A DNA stretch of 64,000 bases from Brevundimonas fluminis. Lineage in GTDB: Bacteria; Pseudomonadota; Alphaproteobacteria; Caulobacterales; Caulobacteraceae. Positions within the stretch are counted from its first letter, which is position 1. Each line of letters opens with the position of its first letter. A program made the translations under genes and the position numbers. The notes under the pieces were generated by a model. That model was not told where the DNA came from, ran no database searches, and saw nothing but the letters and a program-made list of their open reading frames with translations. Positions 53,331 through 61,428 of the stretch are shown here, in pieces. Location: positions 124,001-188,000 of the forward strand of contig NZ_RQWJ01000004.1 of NCBI RefSeq assembly GCF_003934285.1, read 5' to 3'.

Positions 53331-53734
53331 TCGACGGCGCGGCAGTCCGTCGGCTCGGCGTCTTCGGACGCCCAGGTGGCGAACTGGCCGCGGCCGCGCA
53401 GCTCGTGGCCGCTGGCGCGATACCAGAGCCCCTCGGGCGCCCGCTCCATGAACAGGTCGATGGCCTCTCCCATCGAGGTGCGCACCGTGGCCATCTCGCG
53501 GGCGTTGTCGAAATCGACCGACAGACGCTCGCCGTTATCGCAGAGGTACACGGCCCGGACCACGCGGTGCAGAGCGCGCTCCTGTATCTCGGCGCCGGTG
53601 CGGCGGCGCGCCGTCTGGGCGTCCAGCGCGCGCTCGCGGACGGCCTCGGCGTCGTCGGTGACGGGCGTGGGCTCGCCACAGCCGCCGAGGGCGGCAAGGG
53701 CGGCGATCAGGATCACGGACGTCGTCAGGCGCAT
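53327..53734 (-). CDS. MliC-like lipoprotein (putative lysozyme inhibitor)
   Basis: A 135-residue lipoprotein. The lipobox is ALAALGGC with Gly after the Cys. The mature region AVYLCDNGERLSVDFDNAREMATVRTS, DLFMERAPEGLWYRASGHELRGRGQFATWASEDAEPTDC follows the membrane-bound C-type lysozyme inhibitor pattern: a Y-x-C strand, then S-G-x-x-x and the W-x-x-(K/E)-x-x-E-x-x-x-x-x-C end. Two cysteines would form the conserved disulfide. It would protect peptidoglycan in the periplasm. The key loop SGxxY is only partly matched, so lysozyme inhibition is likely rather than certain. Confidence 0.75.
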   Translation of the reverse strand: MRLTTSVILIAALAALGGCGEPTPVTDDAEAVRERALDAQTARRRTGAEIQERALHRVVRAVYLCDNGERLSVDFDNAREMATVRTSMGEAIDLFMERAPEGLWYRASGHELRGRGQFATWASEDAEPTDCRAVD

Positions 53735-53770
53735 GCGGCTTCCCCTCGGCTGGACGCCGAACGCGCCATG

Positions 53771-54241
53771 TCAGACCGGCGTTCCGCGCCGTGCACGGAA
53801 GAACGTCCGCAAGGCGAGCGCGGACTCGTCGGCGAGGGGGCCGCGCTCGGACAGGGGGCGCCAGTGGAGCGTCGGCTGGTCGAACAGCCTCGGCCCATGG
53901 ACGACGGCGCCGCCCTTCGGGTCGTCGGCGGCCCAGACGACGCGTCCGATGCGGGCGTGCGACATCGCTCCGGCGCACATGGCGCAGGGCTCCAGCGTCA
54001 CATACAGGGTCAGGCCGGTGAGGCGGTAGTTGCCGGTCGCGGCGGCGGCGGCGCGCATCGCGACGACCTCGGCGTGGGCCGTCGGGTCCTGGCTTGAGAC
54101 GGGAGCGTTGGCGCCCGTCCCGACGACCTGTCCGGTCGCTTCGTCGACGACGACGGCGCCCACGGGGACCTCACCTGCGTTCGCCGCCGCTTGCGCGAGG
54201 TCCAGCGCCATGCGCATGAACCGCTCATCATGGTCCGCCAT
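53771..54241 (-). CDS. tadA: tRNA-specific adenosine deaminase
   Basis: Deaminates the wobble adenosine of tRNA-Arg(ACG) to inosine. The 156-residue zinc deaminase has the zinc/catalytic motifs HAEVVAMRAAA (His-Ala-Glu) and TLEPCAMCAGAM (Pro-Cys-x-x-Cys). The start MADHDERFMRMALDLAQAAANAGEVPVGAVVVD is canonical. Its start codon (54239-54241) lies inside the first codons of the divergent rluB frame, a 12-bp overlap. No space is left for a conventional intergenic promoter. Confidence 0.94.
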   Translation of the reverse strand: MADHDERFMRMALDLAQAAANAGEVPVGAVVVDEATGQVVGTGANAPVSSQDPTAHAEVVAMRAAAAATGNYRLTGLTLYVTLEPCAMCAGAMSHARIGRVVWAADDPKGGAVVHGPRLFDQPTLHWRPLSERGPLADESALALRTFFRARRGTPV

Positions 54242-55660
54242 ACCGACGACAACGACAAGAAGCCCCGCCCGCGTCAAGCCGGCGGCAAGTTCGACGACCG
54301 CAAGGGCCCGCCCCGCGCGGGCAGGCCCGGCAGCAAGCCGGGCGCGCCAGGGCGTGAGGCGCACCCCGGCAAGCCGGGCGCCGCCAGGCCCGAGGAGGCC
54401 CCGAAGCGCAGCGAGCGCATCGCCAAGGCCATGGCGCGCGCGGGCATCGCCAGCCGCCGCGAGGTCGAGCGCCTGATCGGCCTCGGCAAGGTGGCCGTGA
54501 ACGGCAAGATCCTGGACACGCCCGCCGTGCTGGTGACCCGCGACGACGTCATCACGGTCGACGGCAAGCCGATCGGCTCGGCCCAGGCCACCCGGGTCTG
54601 GCGCTATCACAAGCCCGCCGGCCTGGTGACCAGCCACAACGATCCGCAGGGGCGGCCGACGGTGTTCGACGCCCTGCCCAACGGCCTGCCGCGCGTGATC
54701 TCGGTCGGGCGTCTGGACCTCAACACCGAGGGCCTGCTGCTGCTGACCAACGACGGCGAGCTGAGCCGGGCGCTGGAGCTGCCGTCGACCGAGCTCGTGC
54801 GCCAGTACCGGGCACGGGCGCGCGGGCGCGTGACGCAGACGCAGCTGGACGGACTGAAGGACGGCGTGACGGTGGACGGCGTCCGCTATGGCCCGATCGA
54901 GGCGACGCTGGACAAGGCGAAGGAGAAGGCCGAGGGCGACGGCAAGGGGCCGGCCAACCTCTGGATCAGCGTGGCGATCACCGAGGGCAAGAACCGCGAG
55001 GTCCGCAAGGTCCTGGAGAGCCTGGGCCTGACCGTGAACCGGCTGATCCGCCTGGCGTACGGGCCGTTCCAGCTCGGGACCTTGCCCGTGGGGTCCGTCG
55101 AGGAGGTGGGGCCGAGGGTGATCCGCGAACTGCTGGCCGAACACATCCGGCCGGAGAATCTGCCGACGGGGAACACGGTCGAGACGCCGGCGCCGATCCC
55201 GGGCCGCCGCAGCGCGGTTCCGATCGTCAAGGGCAAGTCGGGCTCGGCCATGTCGGATCCCTCGCGCAAGCCCAGCCGCGTGCGCGCGGCCGAGGCGGCG
55301 CAGACCGAGGCGGTGGAGCGTCGCTCCAGGCCGCCGAAGAAGCAGGGCTGGGCCAGGGCCGCGCCGAAGTTTGAGCATCCGAAGCGCGACTTCAAACCCC
55401 GCGCCCGCCCCGAGGCGGCCGAAGGCGCGACCGGCGAGCGTCCGAAGCGCCCCTTCAAACCGCGCGAGGACAAGGTGATCGGGCCCAAGTCGGAGACCTG
55501 GGCGCGGGACGGAAAACCGGCCGGGCGGCCGGGCCCCCGGAAGGACTTCAAGCCGCGTTCGGGCGCCGGCGCCGGCGCCGCGCCGCGCGGCGGGCCGGGA
55601 CGGGCGGGGCCGGGCGGCGGCAAGCCACGTCCGGGCGGTGGATCACGCGGAGGGCGCTGA
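54230..55660 (+). CDS. rluB: 23S rRNA pseudouridine synthase RluB-type, long basic tail
   Basis: A 476-residue RluB/RsuA-family enzyme that isomerises a uridine in rRNA. The S4 RNA-binding domain (about 60-110: ERIAKAMARAGIASRREVERLIGLGKVAVNGKIL) is followed by the catalytic domain with the active-site Asp in VISVGRLDLNTEGLLLLTND, TEGKNREVRKVLESLGL and NRLIRLAYGPFQLGTL. Residues after about 305 form a disordered Lys/Arg/Pro/Gly tail with repeated (K/R)-x-F-K-P-R units and an RGG-like end. The ATG at 54230 fits best, but its ribosome site lies within tadA. The 3' end overlaps the convergent phosphatidyltransferase gene by 18 bp. Confidence 0.9.
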   Translation: MVRHTDDNDKKPRPRQAGGKFDDRKGPPRAGRPGSKPGAPGREAHPGKPGAARPEEAPKRSERIAKAMARAGIASRREVERLIGLGKVAVNGKILDTPAVLVTRDDVITVDGKPIGSAQATRVWRYHKPAGLVTSHNDPQGRPTVFDALPNGLPRVISVGRLDLNTEGLLLLTNDGELSRALELPSTELVRQYRARARGRVTQTQLDGLKDGVTVDGVRYGPIEATLDKAKEKAEGDGKGPANLWISVAITEGKNREVRKVLESLGLTVNRLIRLAYGPFQLGTLPVGSVEEVGPRVIRELLAEHIRPENLPTGNTVETPAPIPGRRSAVPIVKGKSGSAMSDPSRKPSRVRAAEAAQTEAVERRSRPPKKQGWARAAPKFEHPKRDFKPRARPEAAEGATGERPKRPFKPREDKVIGPKSETWARDGKPAGRPGPRKDFKPRSGAGAGAAPRGGPGRAGPGGGKPRPGGGSRGGR

Positions 55661-56314
55661 ACCTTTCAGACGGGCGGCCAGGCGGGCGGCGCGTCGCAGG
55701 ACGGTGACGGCCGTCAGCAGGACGACGACCGCCAGCGCCAGCCACAGGACGCCGCGGTCCCAGTCGGGCAGGGCGACCGCGCCGATCGCCGACAGGACGC
55801 AGCCGGCCGTCAGCGCGGCCATGCGGTGCGGCTTGGCCCCCGGCCCTGCGAAGTCGACGACGCCGGTGAGGGCGTGGCCCAGTTCGCGGACGTAGGCCGT
55901 GAGCACCGCCAGCACGGCGGCGCTCCATCCGAGGACCGGGCCGAACGCGGGATCGTAGTGCCGCAAGGCATAGCCCGCGCCGATCAGGAACAGGGCGTCG
56001 GCGACGCGGTCGGGCAGCTCGTTCCAGATGGGGCCCAGGGCGCCGCCGCGGCCGTGCTCGACCGCCACCATGCCGTCCAGCAGGTTGGCCAGCAGGCGCA
56101 GCTGGATGGTGAGTCCCGCCAGCAGCAGCCAGCCGGCGCGGGCGGCGCCCGCGGCGTCCGCCGACTGCCAGAAGGCGGCGAAGCCGACGGCGGCGAACAG
56201 CAGGCTGGAGGCCGAGATCAGGTCGGGCGCAACGCCCATGCGGGCCAGAACGGCGGCGGCGGCGCGCGCCCAGCCGGTCCCGCGCGACTTCAGGGGGCGT
56301 CGGCTGTCGGTCAT
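55643..56314 (-). CDS. CDP-alcohol phosphatidyltransferase, atypical motif
   Basis: A 223-residue membrane enzyme with about five helices. The family motif D-x2-D-G-x2-A-R-x8-G-x3-D-x3-D can be aligned to NLLDGMVAVEHGRGGALGPI followed by WNELPD. The first aspartate is Asn, the Arg is Val, the third aspartate is Asn, and an extra Asp follows (DRVAD). It would link a CDP-diacylglycerol-type donor to an alcohol acceptor, which is unknown. It overlaps the small membrane-protein gene by 4 bp. The divergent cdsA and plsC supply the activated lipid, so the group looks like one phospholipid module. Confidence 0.82.
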   Translation of the reverse strand: MTDSRRPLKSRGTGWARAAAAVLARMGVAPDLISASSLLFAAVGFAAFWQSADAAGAARAGWLLLAGLTIQLRLLANLLDGMVAVEHGRGGALGPIWNELPDRVADALFLIGAGYALRHYDPAFGPVLGWSAAVLAVLTAYVRELGHALTGVVDFAGPGAKPHRMAALTAGCVLSAIGAVALPDWDRGVLWLALAVVVLLTAVTVLRRAARLAARLKGSAPSA

Positions 56315-56697
56315 TTCCGCTCCAGGCTGAGGGCGTAGGCGAAGGCGTAGACCGTGGAGACGGTCCAGGGAACGGCGATGGTGGCCAGGACCTCCGGCGT
56401 CCCGACGGCCATGTGGACGCCGGTCAGCAGGCCCGCGACGGTGAGGCAGCTGGCCACCGGCGGCACCAGCCGGGCGCCAGGGCCGGTCAGGCGGGCGTGG
56501 GCCCATTCCAGCCAGCGCTTGATCAGCAGGGTGATCAGTCCCGACAGGGCGCCTTGCGCGACGAAGGCCGTCGCCATCGCCGCGGCCCCGTGATCGCGAT
56601 TGGCGAAGGCCGCCCAGCCGCCCATGGCCACCACGGCGAAGGCGACATGGGCCACGGTCGAGCGAATAGGGGTCGTCGGGGCGGGCGGCTGCGCCAT
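56311..56697 (-). CDS. four-helix membrane protein of the lipid module
   Basis: A 128-residue protein with four predicted helices (TVAHVAFAVVAMGGWAAFA; AAMATAFVAQGALSGLITLLI; ARLVPPVASCLTVAGLLTGVHM; ATIAVPWTVSTVYAFAYAL). It overlaps the phosphatidyltransferase gene start by 4 bp (ATGA), so they are co-expressed. I do not recognise the family; it could assist the enzyme or move its product. No catalytic motif is visible. Confidence 0.75.
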   Translation of the reverse strand: MAQPPAPTTPIRSTVAHVAFAVVAMGGWAAFANRDHGAAAMATAFVAQGALSGLITLLIKRWLEWAHARLTGPGARLVPPVASCLTVAGLLTGVHMAVGTPEVLATIAVPWTVSTVYAFAYALSLERK

Positions 56698-56734
56698 AAT
56701 GGGTCCGGGCCTGATTCCGGGAGCAGTCTAGGCG

Positions 56735-57700
56735 ATGAGCGACCTGCTGACAGCGGGATTGGGAGAGGTCCGGCCGCCGCTGTTGTGGGGGTTCGCCGGG
56801 CTGGCCGTCGTGCTGGTCGTCGCCTCGCTGGCCGTTCTGTTCCTGCAGAAGACCAAACCGGACCGGGACTGGACCGAGCTGCGGCTCCGGGTGCAGTCGT
56901 GGTGGGGCATGATCGCGGTCGTCGCCCTTGCGCTGGCGCTGGGCTGGGCGGCCATTACGGTGCTGTTCGCGGCCGTCTCGTTCGTGGCGCTGAGAGAGAT
57001 CCTGTCGCTGGCGCCGCTGCGGCGCGAGGACCGGCTGATCGTGCTGTGGGCCTATCTGACCGTGCCGCTGACCTACGGTCTGGTCGCGCTGGACCAGTAC
57101 CGCATCTACCTGGTGGCCATTCCGGTCTGGTTCTTCCTGGTGACGCCGTTCCTGATGGCGATCGCCGGCCAGACGCGGGCCTATCTGGCGACGGTGGCGA
57201 CGATCACCTGGGCGGTCATCGTCTGCGTCTTCAATCTGGCGGTTCTGCCGCTGCTGATGAAGGTCCCGGCCGAAGAGGCCCCGGCGGGGGCGGCGGGGCT
57301 GGTGTTCCTGCTGCTGCTGACGACGGAAGCCAATGACGTCTTCCAGTTCCTGTGCGGCAAGGCGTTCGGCCGGCGCAAGATCCTGCCGACGGTCAGTCCG
57401 AACAAGACCTGGGAGGGGTTCGTCGGGGGCTGGATCCTGACGGCGGCGGCCTTCTGGCTGCTGGCGCCGGTCTTCACGCCGCTGAGCGTCTGGCAGGCGG
57501 CGGTGATGGCGGCGCTGCTTCCGGTCGCGGGCTTCGCGGGCGACGTGACCATGAGCGCGGTCAAGCGCGACCTGGGCGTCAAGGACACCAGCCGGCTGAT
57601 CCCCGGCCACGGCGGCCTGCTGGACCGGATCGACAGCCTGACCTTCACCGCTCCCCTGTTCTTCCACCTCGTGGCCTACTATGCGCTCACCCCCTACTGA
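56735..57700 (+). CDS. cdsA: phosphatidate cytidylyltransferase (CDP-diacylglycerol synthase)
   Basis: Makes CDP-diacylglycerol from phosphatidate and CTP. The 321-residue membrane protein has about eight helices. The family signature is complete near the C-terminus: SAVKRDLGVKDTSRLIPGHG followed by GLLDRID (S-x-x-K-R-x4-K-D-x-x-x-x-h-P-G-H-G-G-x-x-D-R-h-D). TVSPNKTWEGFVGG is also conserved. A canonical CdsA sits elsewhere in most genomes with dxr/uppS. This copy is beside plsC and an atypical phosphatidyltransferase, as in the E. coli ynbAB-like arrangement, so it may be a second, dedicated enzyme. Confidence 0.92.
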   Translation: MSDLLTAGLGEVRPPLLWGFAGLAVVLVVASLAVLFLQKTKPDRDWTELRLRVQSWWGMIAVVALALALGWAAITVLFAAVSFVALREILSLAPLRREDRLIVLWAYLTVPLTYGLVALDQYRIYLVAIPVWFFLVTPFLMAIAGQTRAYLATVATITWAVIVCVFNLAVLPLLMKVPAEEAPAGAAGLVFLLLLTTEANDVFQFLCGKAFGRRKILPTVSPNKTWEGFVGGWILTAAAFWLLAPVFTPLSVWQAAVMAALLPVAGFAGDVTMSAVKRDLGVKDTSRLIPGHGGLLDRIDSLTFTAPLFFHLVAYYALTPY

Positions 57701-58364
57701 GCCCGGAGAGGCGGCGCGGCCGCACAGCTGGCTGCGGCAGGCGTTCCTGACGGCTCTGGCGGCGCCCGCGGTCCGGTTCCTGACCGGCATGGACGTGGTC
57801 GGGCGTGAACGCCTGCCGCGGACGGGCCCCGCCATCATCGCGGCCAACCACGCCAGCCACATGGACGCCTTCATGCTGCTGAGCCTGTTTCCGGCGAAGA
57901 CGCTGGCCAAGGTGCGGCCGGTGGCGGCGGCGGACTACTTCCTGGCCAACCCCGCGATCAGTTGGGTGTCGCTGAACCTGATCGGCATCAGCCCGATCTC
58001 GCGCAAGGTGAAGCGGGGCGAGGACGTGCTGGCGCCGGCGCGGCGCGCGCTGGAGCGGGGCGAGATCATCCTGGTCTTCCCGGAGGGCACGCGCGGCTCG
58101 GGGCAGGGCATGGGGGACCTGAAGGGCGGGGTCGCGCGGCTGGCGGAGGCCTGGCCGGCGGCGCCGGTGATCCCGATCTGGATCCAGGGCGCGGACCGGG
58201 TTCTGCCCAAGGGCGCGCGGACGCCGGTGCCGATGAACTGCACCGCGCTGGTCGGCGAGCCGCTGGTCTGGGAAGAGGGGCAGGACCGGCCGGGGTTCAC
58301 CGCCGCGCTGCGCGAGCGGCTGGAAGCGCTGGCGGCCAGCGCGCCGCCGCAGAAGTGGAGTTGA
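57681..58364 (+). CDS. plsC: 1-acyl-sn-glycerol-3-phosphate acyltransferase family
   Basis: Acylates lysophosphatidate to phosphatidate, the substrate of the adjacent CdsA. The 227-residue protein has the catalytic AANHASHMDAFML (N-H-x4-D) and the glycerol-phosphate-binding LVFPEGTRGSG (F-P-E-G-T-R). A hydrophobic N-terminal helix anchors it. It overlaps cdsA by 20 bp, so the two are coupled; rsmD follows after 1 bp. A different acyl acceptor is possible, given the unusual phosphatidyltransferase nearby. Confidence 0.9.
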   Translation: MRSPPTEPGEAARPHSWLRQAFLTALAAPAVRFLTGMDVVGRERLPRTGPAIIAANHASHMDAFMLLSLFPAKTLAKVRPVAAADYFLANPAISWVSLNLIGISPISRKVKRGEDVLAPARRALERGEIILVFPEGTRGSGQGMGDLKGGVARLAEAWPAAPVIPIWIQGADRVLPKGARTPVPMNCTALVGEPLVWEEGQDRPGFTAALRERLEALAASAPPQKWS

Positions 58365-58365
58365 G

Positions 58366-58941
58366 ATGCGGATCGTCGCGGGATCGCTGAAGGGCCGGGC
58401 CATCGTCGCGCCGGAGGGGCAGGGCACCCGCCCGACCAGCGACCGCGCGCGGCAGGCGATCTTCAACATCCTGGAGCACGCGCCGTGGGCCGAGGGCCTG
58501 CAGGACCAGCGGGTCATCGACCTGTACGCGGGGTCGGGCGCGCTGGGCTATGAGGCGCTGAGCCGAGGGGCGGCGTTCGCCCTGTTCGTGGAGACGGACG
58601 ACGCGGCGCGGGGCGCGATCCGCGAGAACATGGACGCCTATGGCCTGTTCGGGCGCAGCCGGGTGCACCGCAGGAGCGCGACGGACCTGGGGGCGCGGCC
58701 GGGGTCGGCGGGCGAGGCCTTCACCCTGGCCTTCCTGGACCCGCCGTACCGGCAGGGACTGGGCGAGCAGACGCTGGCGCGGCTGCTGGAGGGCGGCTGG
58801 CTGGCGCCCGGGGCCATCGTGGTGTTCGAGCGCGGCGTCGATGAACCGGACATCGAGACGCCCGGCTATGAGCGGCTGGACGCGCGCGACTGGGGGGCCG
58901 CGCGCGTCCTTTTCCTGCGGGCCCTACCAGCGCCGGGCTGA
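58366..58941 (+). CDS. rsmD: 16S rRNA (guanine966-N2)-methyltransferase
   Basis: Methylates G966 of 16S rRNA. The 191-residue SAM-dependent enzyme has the start [36 protein letters not shown], the SAM motif [27 protein letters not shown], and the catalytic [12 protein letters not shown] (D-P-P-Y). Length is typical. It begins 1 bp after plsC, in the same operon, and ends inside the convergent yjhX frame (18 bp overlap). Confidence 0.95.
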   Translation: MRIVAGSLKGRAIVAPEGQGTRPTSDRARQAIFNILEHAPWAEGLQDQRVIDLYAGSGALGYEALSRGAAFALFVETDDAARGAIRENMDAYGLFGRSRVHRRSATDLGARPGSAGEAFTLAFLDPPYRQGLGEQTLARLLEGGWLAPGAIVVFERGVDEPDIETPGYERLDARDWGAARVLFLRALPAPG

Positions 58942-59199
58942 GACGCGGTTGTCCAGCTGGCTGCGCATGCGGGCCAGGCCGGCGCGGTTGACGCGATAGG
59001 GGCCGCCGCCGCGGCTGGCGATCAGCCCCTTGGTCTTCAGCTTCTTCCAGACCGACAGGGTGCAGTCGGTCAGCAGCAAGCCGTCGCGGGTCCAGCAGAG
59101 GGCCGCCAGCACGCGGCCGTCGGCGTCGCGTTCCAGCACGATGCCGCCGCCCTGGGCGAGGCAGTGAAGCGTGCGCTGTTCCGCACGGGAGATGTTCAT
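58924..59199 (-). CDS. yjhX: YjhX family protein (UPF0386)
   Basis: A 91-residue winged-helix-like protein. The sequence matches the YjhX pattern closely: [64 protein letters not shown]. coli YjhX has been described as the toxin of a YjhX/YjhQ pair; here no acetyltransferase antitoxin gene is adjacent. It overlaps the rsmD 3' end by 18 bp. Whether it is toxic in this organism is unknown; most alphaproteobacterial copies stand alone. Confidence 0.9.
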   Translation of the reverse strand: MNISRAEQRTLHCLAQGGGIVLERDADGRVLAALCWTRDGLLLTDCTLSVWKKLKTKGLIASRGGGPYRVNRAGLARMRSQLDNRVSARRW

Positions 59200-59391
59200 T
59201 TGAGGATTGTCCGAATGGCGTGACGGGTCGCTCCGGCGCGCGGGCCGGAGGGCGGGTCAGAGGCTCTTCACAGGCTTGCTGCGAGGCCTCAGGCCTGTCG
59301 CGCAATCTCGGACATGGACTTCCTGTCGGGCGGAATGCCCGGGGAGACGCGGGATATGGCACAGGCGGCGGTTTCGGGCCAGTCTGGGCGC

Positions 59392-60471
59392 ATGACCCGC
59401 ATCGACCGCCGCGCCTTCCTGACCGCCGCCGCCGCGCTGGGCGCGTGCGCGCCGCCCCCGAGGGAAGCCGGTCCCGGCGACTGGGAGGTCTTCCCGGAGA
59501 CGGCCGTCGGCTGGGACGGCTGGCCCGCCATGCCGTGGGCGGTGCAGGAGATCTACGCCGCCGTCTGGGACGGGCGCATCGCCACGGCGGGCGGGCTGAA
59601 GTCCGTGCAGGGGCAGCCGCTTCACATCGAGGACCGGCTGGCGCTGTTCGACCCGTCGCGGATGAGCTGGAGCGAAGGGCCGCGCCTGCCGGCGCCCCGG
59701 CATCATCCCATGATGGTCGCGTCGGGAGAAACCCTGTGGGCGATCGGCGGCTACGGCCGGTCCGACGCAGGCGAGTGGACCAACGCCGCCGAGGTCTGGT
59801 CGCTGACGCCCGGCGCGACGGCGTGGGCCGACGGACCGGCCCTGCCCGTGCCGCAGGCCGAGGCGGTGGGCCTGAGCCACGGCGGGCGGGTGCATCTGGT
59901 GACGGGCAGATCGCCGGGCGGGGCGGCCAACGGCGGGTGGAACGATCAGGCCGACGTCGACCGGCATCTGGTGCTGGCCGACGGGCGGTGGGAGACGGCG
60001 CGGCCGTGCCCGATGGCGCGCAACAGCGCGGCGGGCGCCGTGCTGGACGGGGCGCTGTGGATCGCGGGCGGGCGCACGGTGAGCGGCGGCGGCACGGGGC
60101 GGCTGGACCGGTACGACCCCGTCGCCGACCGGTGGGACACCCTGGCGCCCATTCCCCGGTCCGGGGCGTCGGGACAGCAGGTCGGCGGCGGACTGGCGCT
60201 GGTCGCGCTTCCCGGACGGCTGGTCGCGTTCGGGGGCGAGTGGTTCCGGCCCCGCGCGGAAGGCGGCGGGGGCGGGGTCTTCGCCGAGACCTGGGTCTAC
60301 TCGGTCGGCCGCGACGTGTGGGAGCGCGGGCCGGACATGCAGACGCCGCGCCACGGGCTTGCGGCGGTGGAGTGGCACGGCCGGGTGGTGGCCGTCGGCG
60401 GCGGGGACGTGGTCTCGGGCGGCAACGCCACGGGCGTGGTGGAGGCGTGGACGCCGTCGCCGTGGCGCTGA
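59392..60471 (+). CDS. kelch-repeat lipoprotein with twin-arginine signal
   Basis: A 359-residue exported protein. The signal MTRIDRRAFLTAAAALGACAP combines a Tat motif (D-R-R-A-F-L) with a lipobox (ALGAC). The mature part is built of kelch-like beta-propeller blades, each about 50 residues with G-G and W pairs: [65 protein letters not shown]. Such propellers bind glycans or proteins; no enzyme motif is evident. ATG 59392 is chosen as the start of the Tat signal; 26 codons further upstream remain open. Convergent with the following lipoprotein gene. Confidence 0.85.
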   Translation: MTRIDRRAFLTAAAALGACAPPPREAGPGDWEVFPETAVGWDGWPAMPWAVQEIYAAVWDGRIATAGGLKSVQGQPLHIEDRLALFDPSRMSWSEGPRLPAPRHHPMMVASGETLWAIGGYGRSDAGEWTNAAEVWSLTPGATAWADGPALPVPQAEAVGLSHGGRVHLVTGRSPGGAANGGWNDQADVDRHLVLADGRWETARPCPMARNSAAGAVLDGALWIAGGRTVSGGGTGRLDRYDPVADRWDTLAPIPRSGASGQQVGGGLALVALPGRLVAFGGEWFRPRAEGGGGGVFAETWVYSVGRDVWERGPDMQTPRHGLAAVEWHGRVVAVGGGDVVSGGNATGVVEAWTPSPWR

Positions 60472-60481
60472 GCTCGCCGCG

Positions 60482-60874
60482 CTAGCGTCGGCCGGCCTGT
60501 TCCGACATCCGCGCCACGTAGGCGTCGGTGCAGGCCTCACCATTCGGCATGGTGGCGACCAGCCCGCGCGGCGCCTCGATGTAGCCGCTGCCGAGGCTGA
60601 GCAGCTTGCGCTCCGTGCCCGGGGCGATCAGCGCCGAATACCAGGAAGAGCCGGCGTTCTTGTAGCCGACGCACACCGGCTCGTCGCCGGAGTTGAAGCC
60701 CCACAGTTCCCGGGTCTGGTAGTTGGGATCCATCCAGTCGGGCTGAACGATCCGCACCTCCACGCCCATGCCGGGGTCCAGATAGCCGAGGCTGTGCCGG
60801 CTGATGACGGTGGGACCGCAGGCCGTGGTCAGGCCGGCGGCGGTCAGGATCAGCAGGGCGCGGGCTGTGCGCAT
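60482..60874 (-). CDS. hypothetical lipoprotein
   Basis: A 130-residue lipoprotein, MRTARALLILTAAGLTTACG, with the lipobox LTTAC. The mature part is beta-rich (GVEVRIVQPDWMDPNYQTRELWGFNSGDEPVCVGYKNAGSSWYSALIAPGTERKLLSLGSGYIE) with two cysteines (EPVCVGY, GEACTDA) that may pair. No family is recognised. AGGGGAGACTCGACC precedes the ATG. It is convergent with the kelch gene (10 bp). Confidence 0.75.
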   Translation of the reverse strand: MRTARALLILTAAGLTTACGPTVISRHSLGYLDPGMGVEVRIVQPDWMDPNYQTRELWGFNSGDEPVCVGYKNAGSSWYSALIAPGTERKLLSLGSGYIEAPRGLVATMPNGEACTDAYVARMSEQAGRR

Positions 60875-60967
60875 GGTCGAGTCTCCCCTCTCGTTTCGCG
60901 CCCTGAGGATGTCGCGACGAACGCGGCCGTCAAGCCGTCGGAAACTCGCGGTTTCTGACGGAGGGGC

Positions 60968-61426
60968 TCAGTCGGCCAGCCGGTCCGCGATGGCGCGGGC
61001 GGCGGCGGAGACGTCGGCCCAGGCGGTCTCGAAACCGGCCTCGTCGCCGAACCAGGGGTCGGCCACGGCCTGACCCGCGCGGCCCGGGACCCAGTCGAGC
61101 AGCAGGCTGAGTTGCGCCGTGGCGTCGGCGGGAGCGAGGGCGCGCAGGTTCGCCAGGTTCTCGTGGTCCAAGGCGATCACATGGTCGAAGCGGCGGAAGT
61201 CGTCGGGACTCACCTGCCGGGCCCGCAGGCCGGAGACGTCCACCCCGTGCCGCCGCGCCGTCGCCTGCGCCCGCCGATCCGGCGCCTCCCCCGCGTGCCA
61301 GTCGCCCGTGCCGGCGGAGTCGACGGTCAGGTCCAGCCCGCGCCGCGCCGCCTCGGCGCACAGCGCGCCCTCCGCGAGCGGAGAGCGACAGGTGTTGCCG
61401 AGGCAGACGAAGAGGAGGGAGGGCAT
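60968..61426 (-). CDS. low-molecular-weight protein-tyrosine phosphatase
   Basis: A 152-residue phosphatase. The P-loop VCLGNTCRSPLAEG carries the C-x5-R-S catalytic signature (cysteine in the LGNTCRS context), and the general acid Asp is in VADPWFGDEAGFE (D-P-W). It may act on phosphotyrosine in proteins, often in exopolysaccharide control, though no BY-kinase gene is near. It starts 2 bp after the zinc-ribbon gene, downstream of mutL. The start MPSLLFVCLGN is standard, with GGAGGGAGGG-like pyrimidine-free context upstream. Confidence 0.92.
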   Translation of the reverse strand: MPSLLFVCLGNTCRSPLAEGALCAEAARRGLDLTVDSAGTGDWHAGEAPDRRAQATARRHGVDVSGLRARQVSPDDFRRFDHVIALDHENLANLRALAPADATAQLSLLLDWVPGRAGQAVADPWFGDEAGFETAWADVSAAARAIADRLAD

Positions 61427-61428
61427 GC

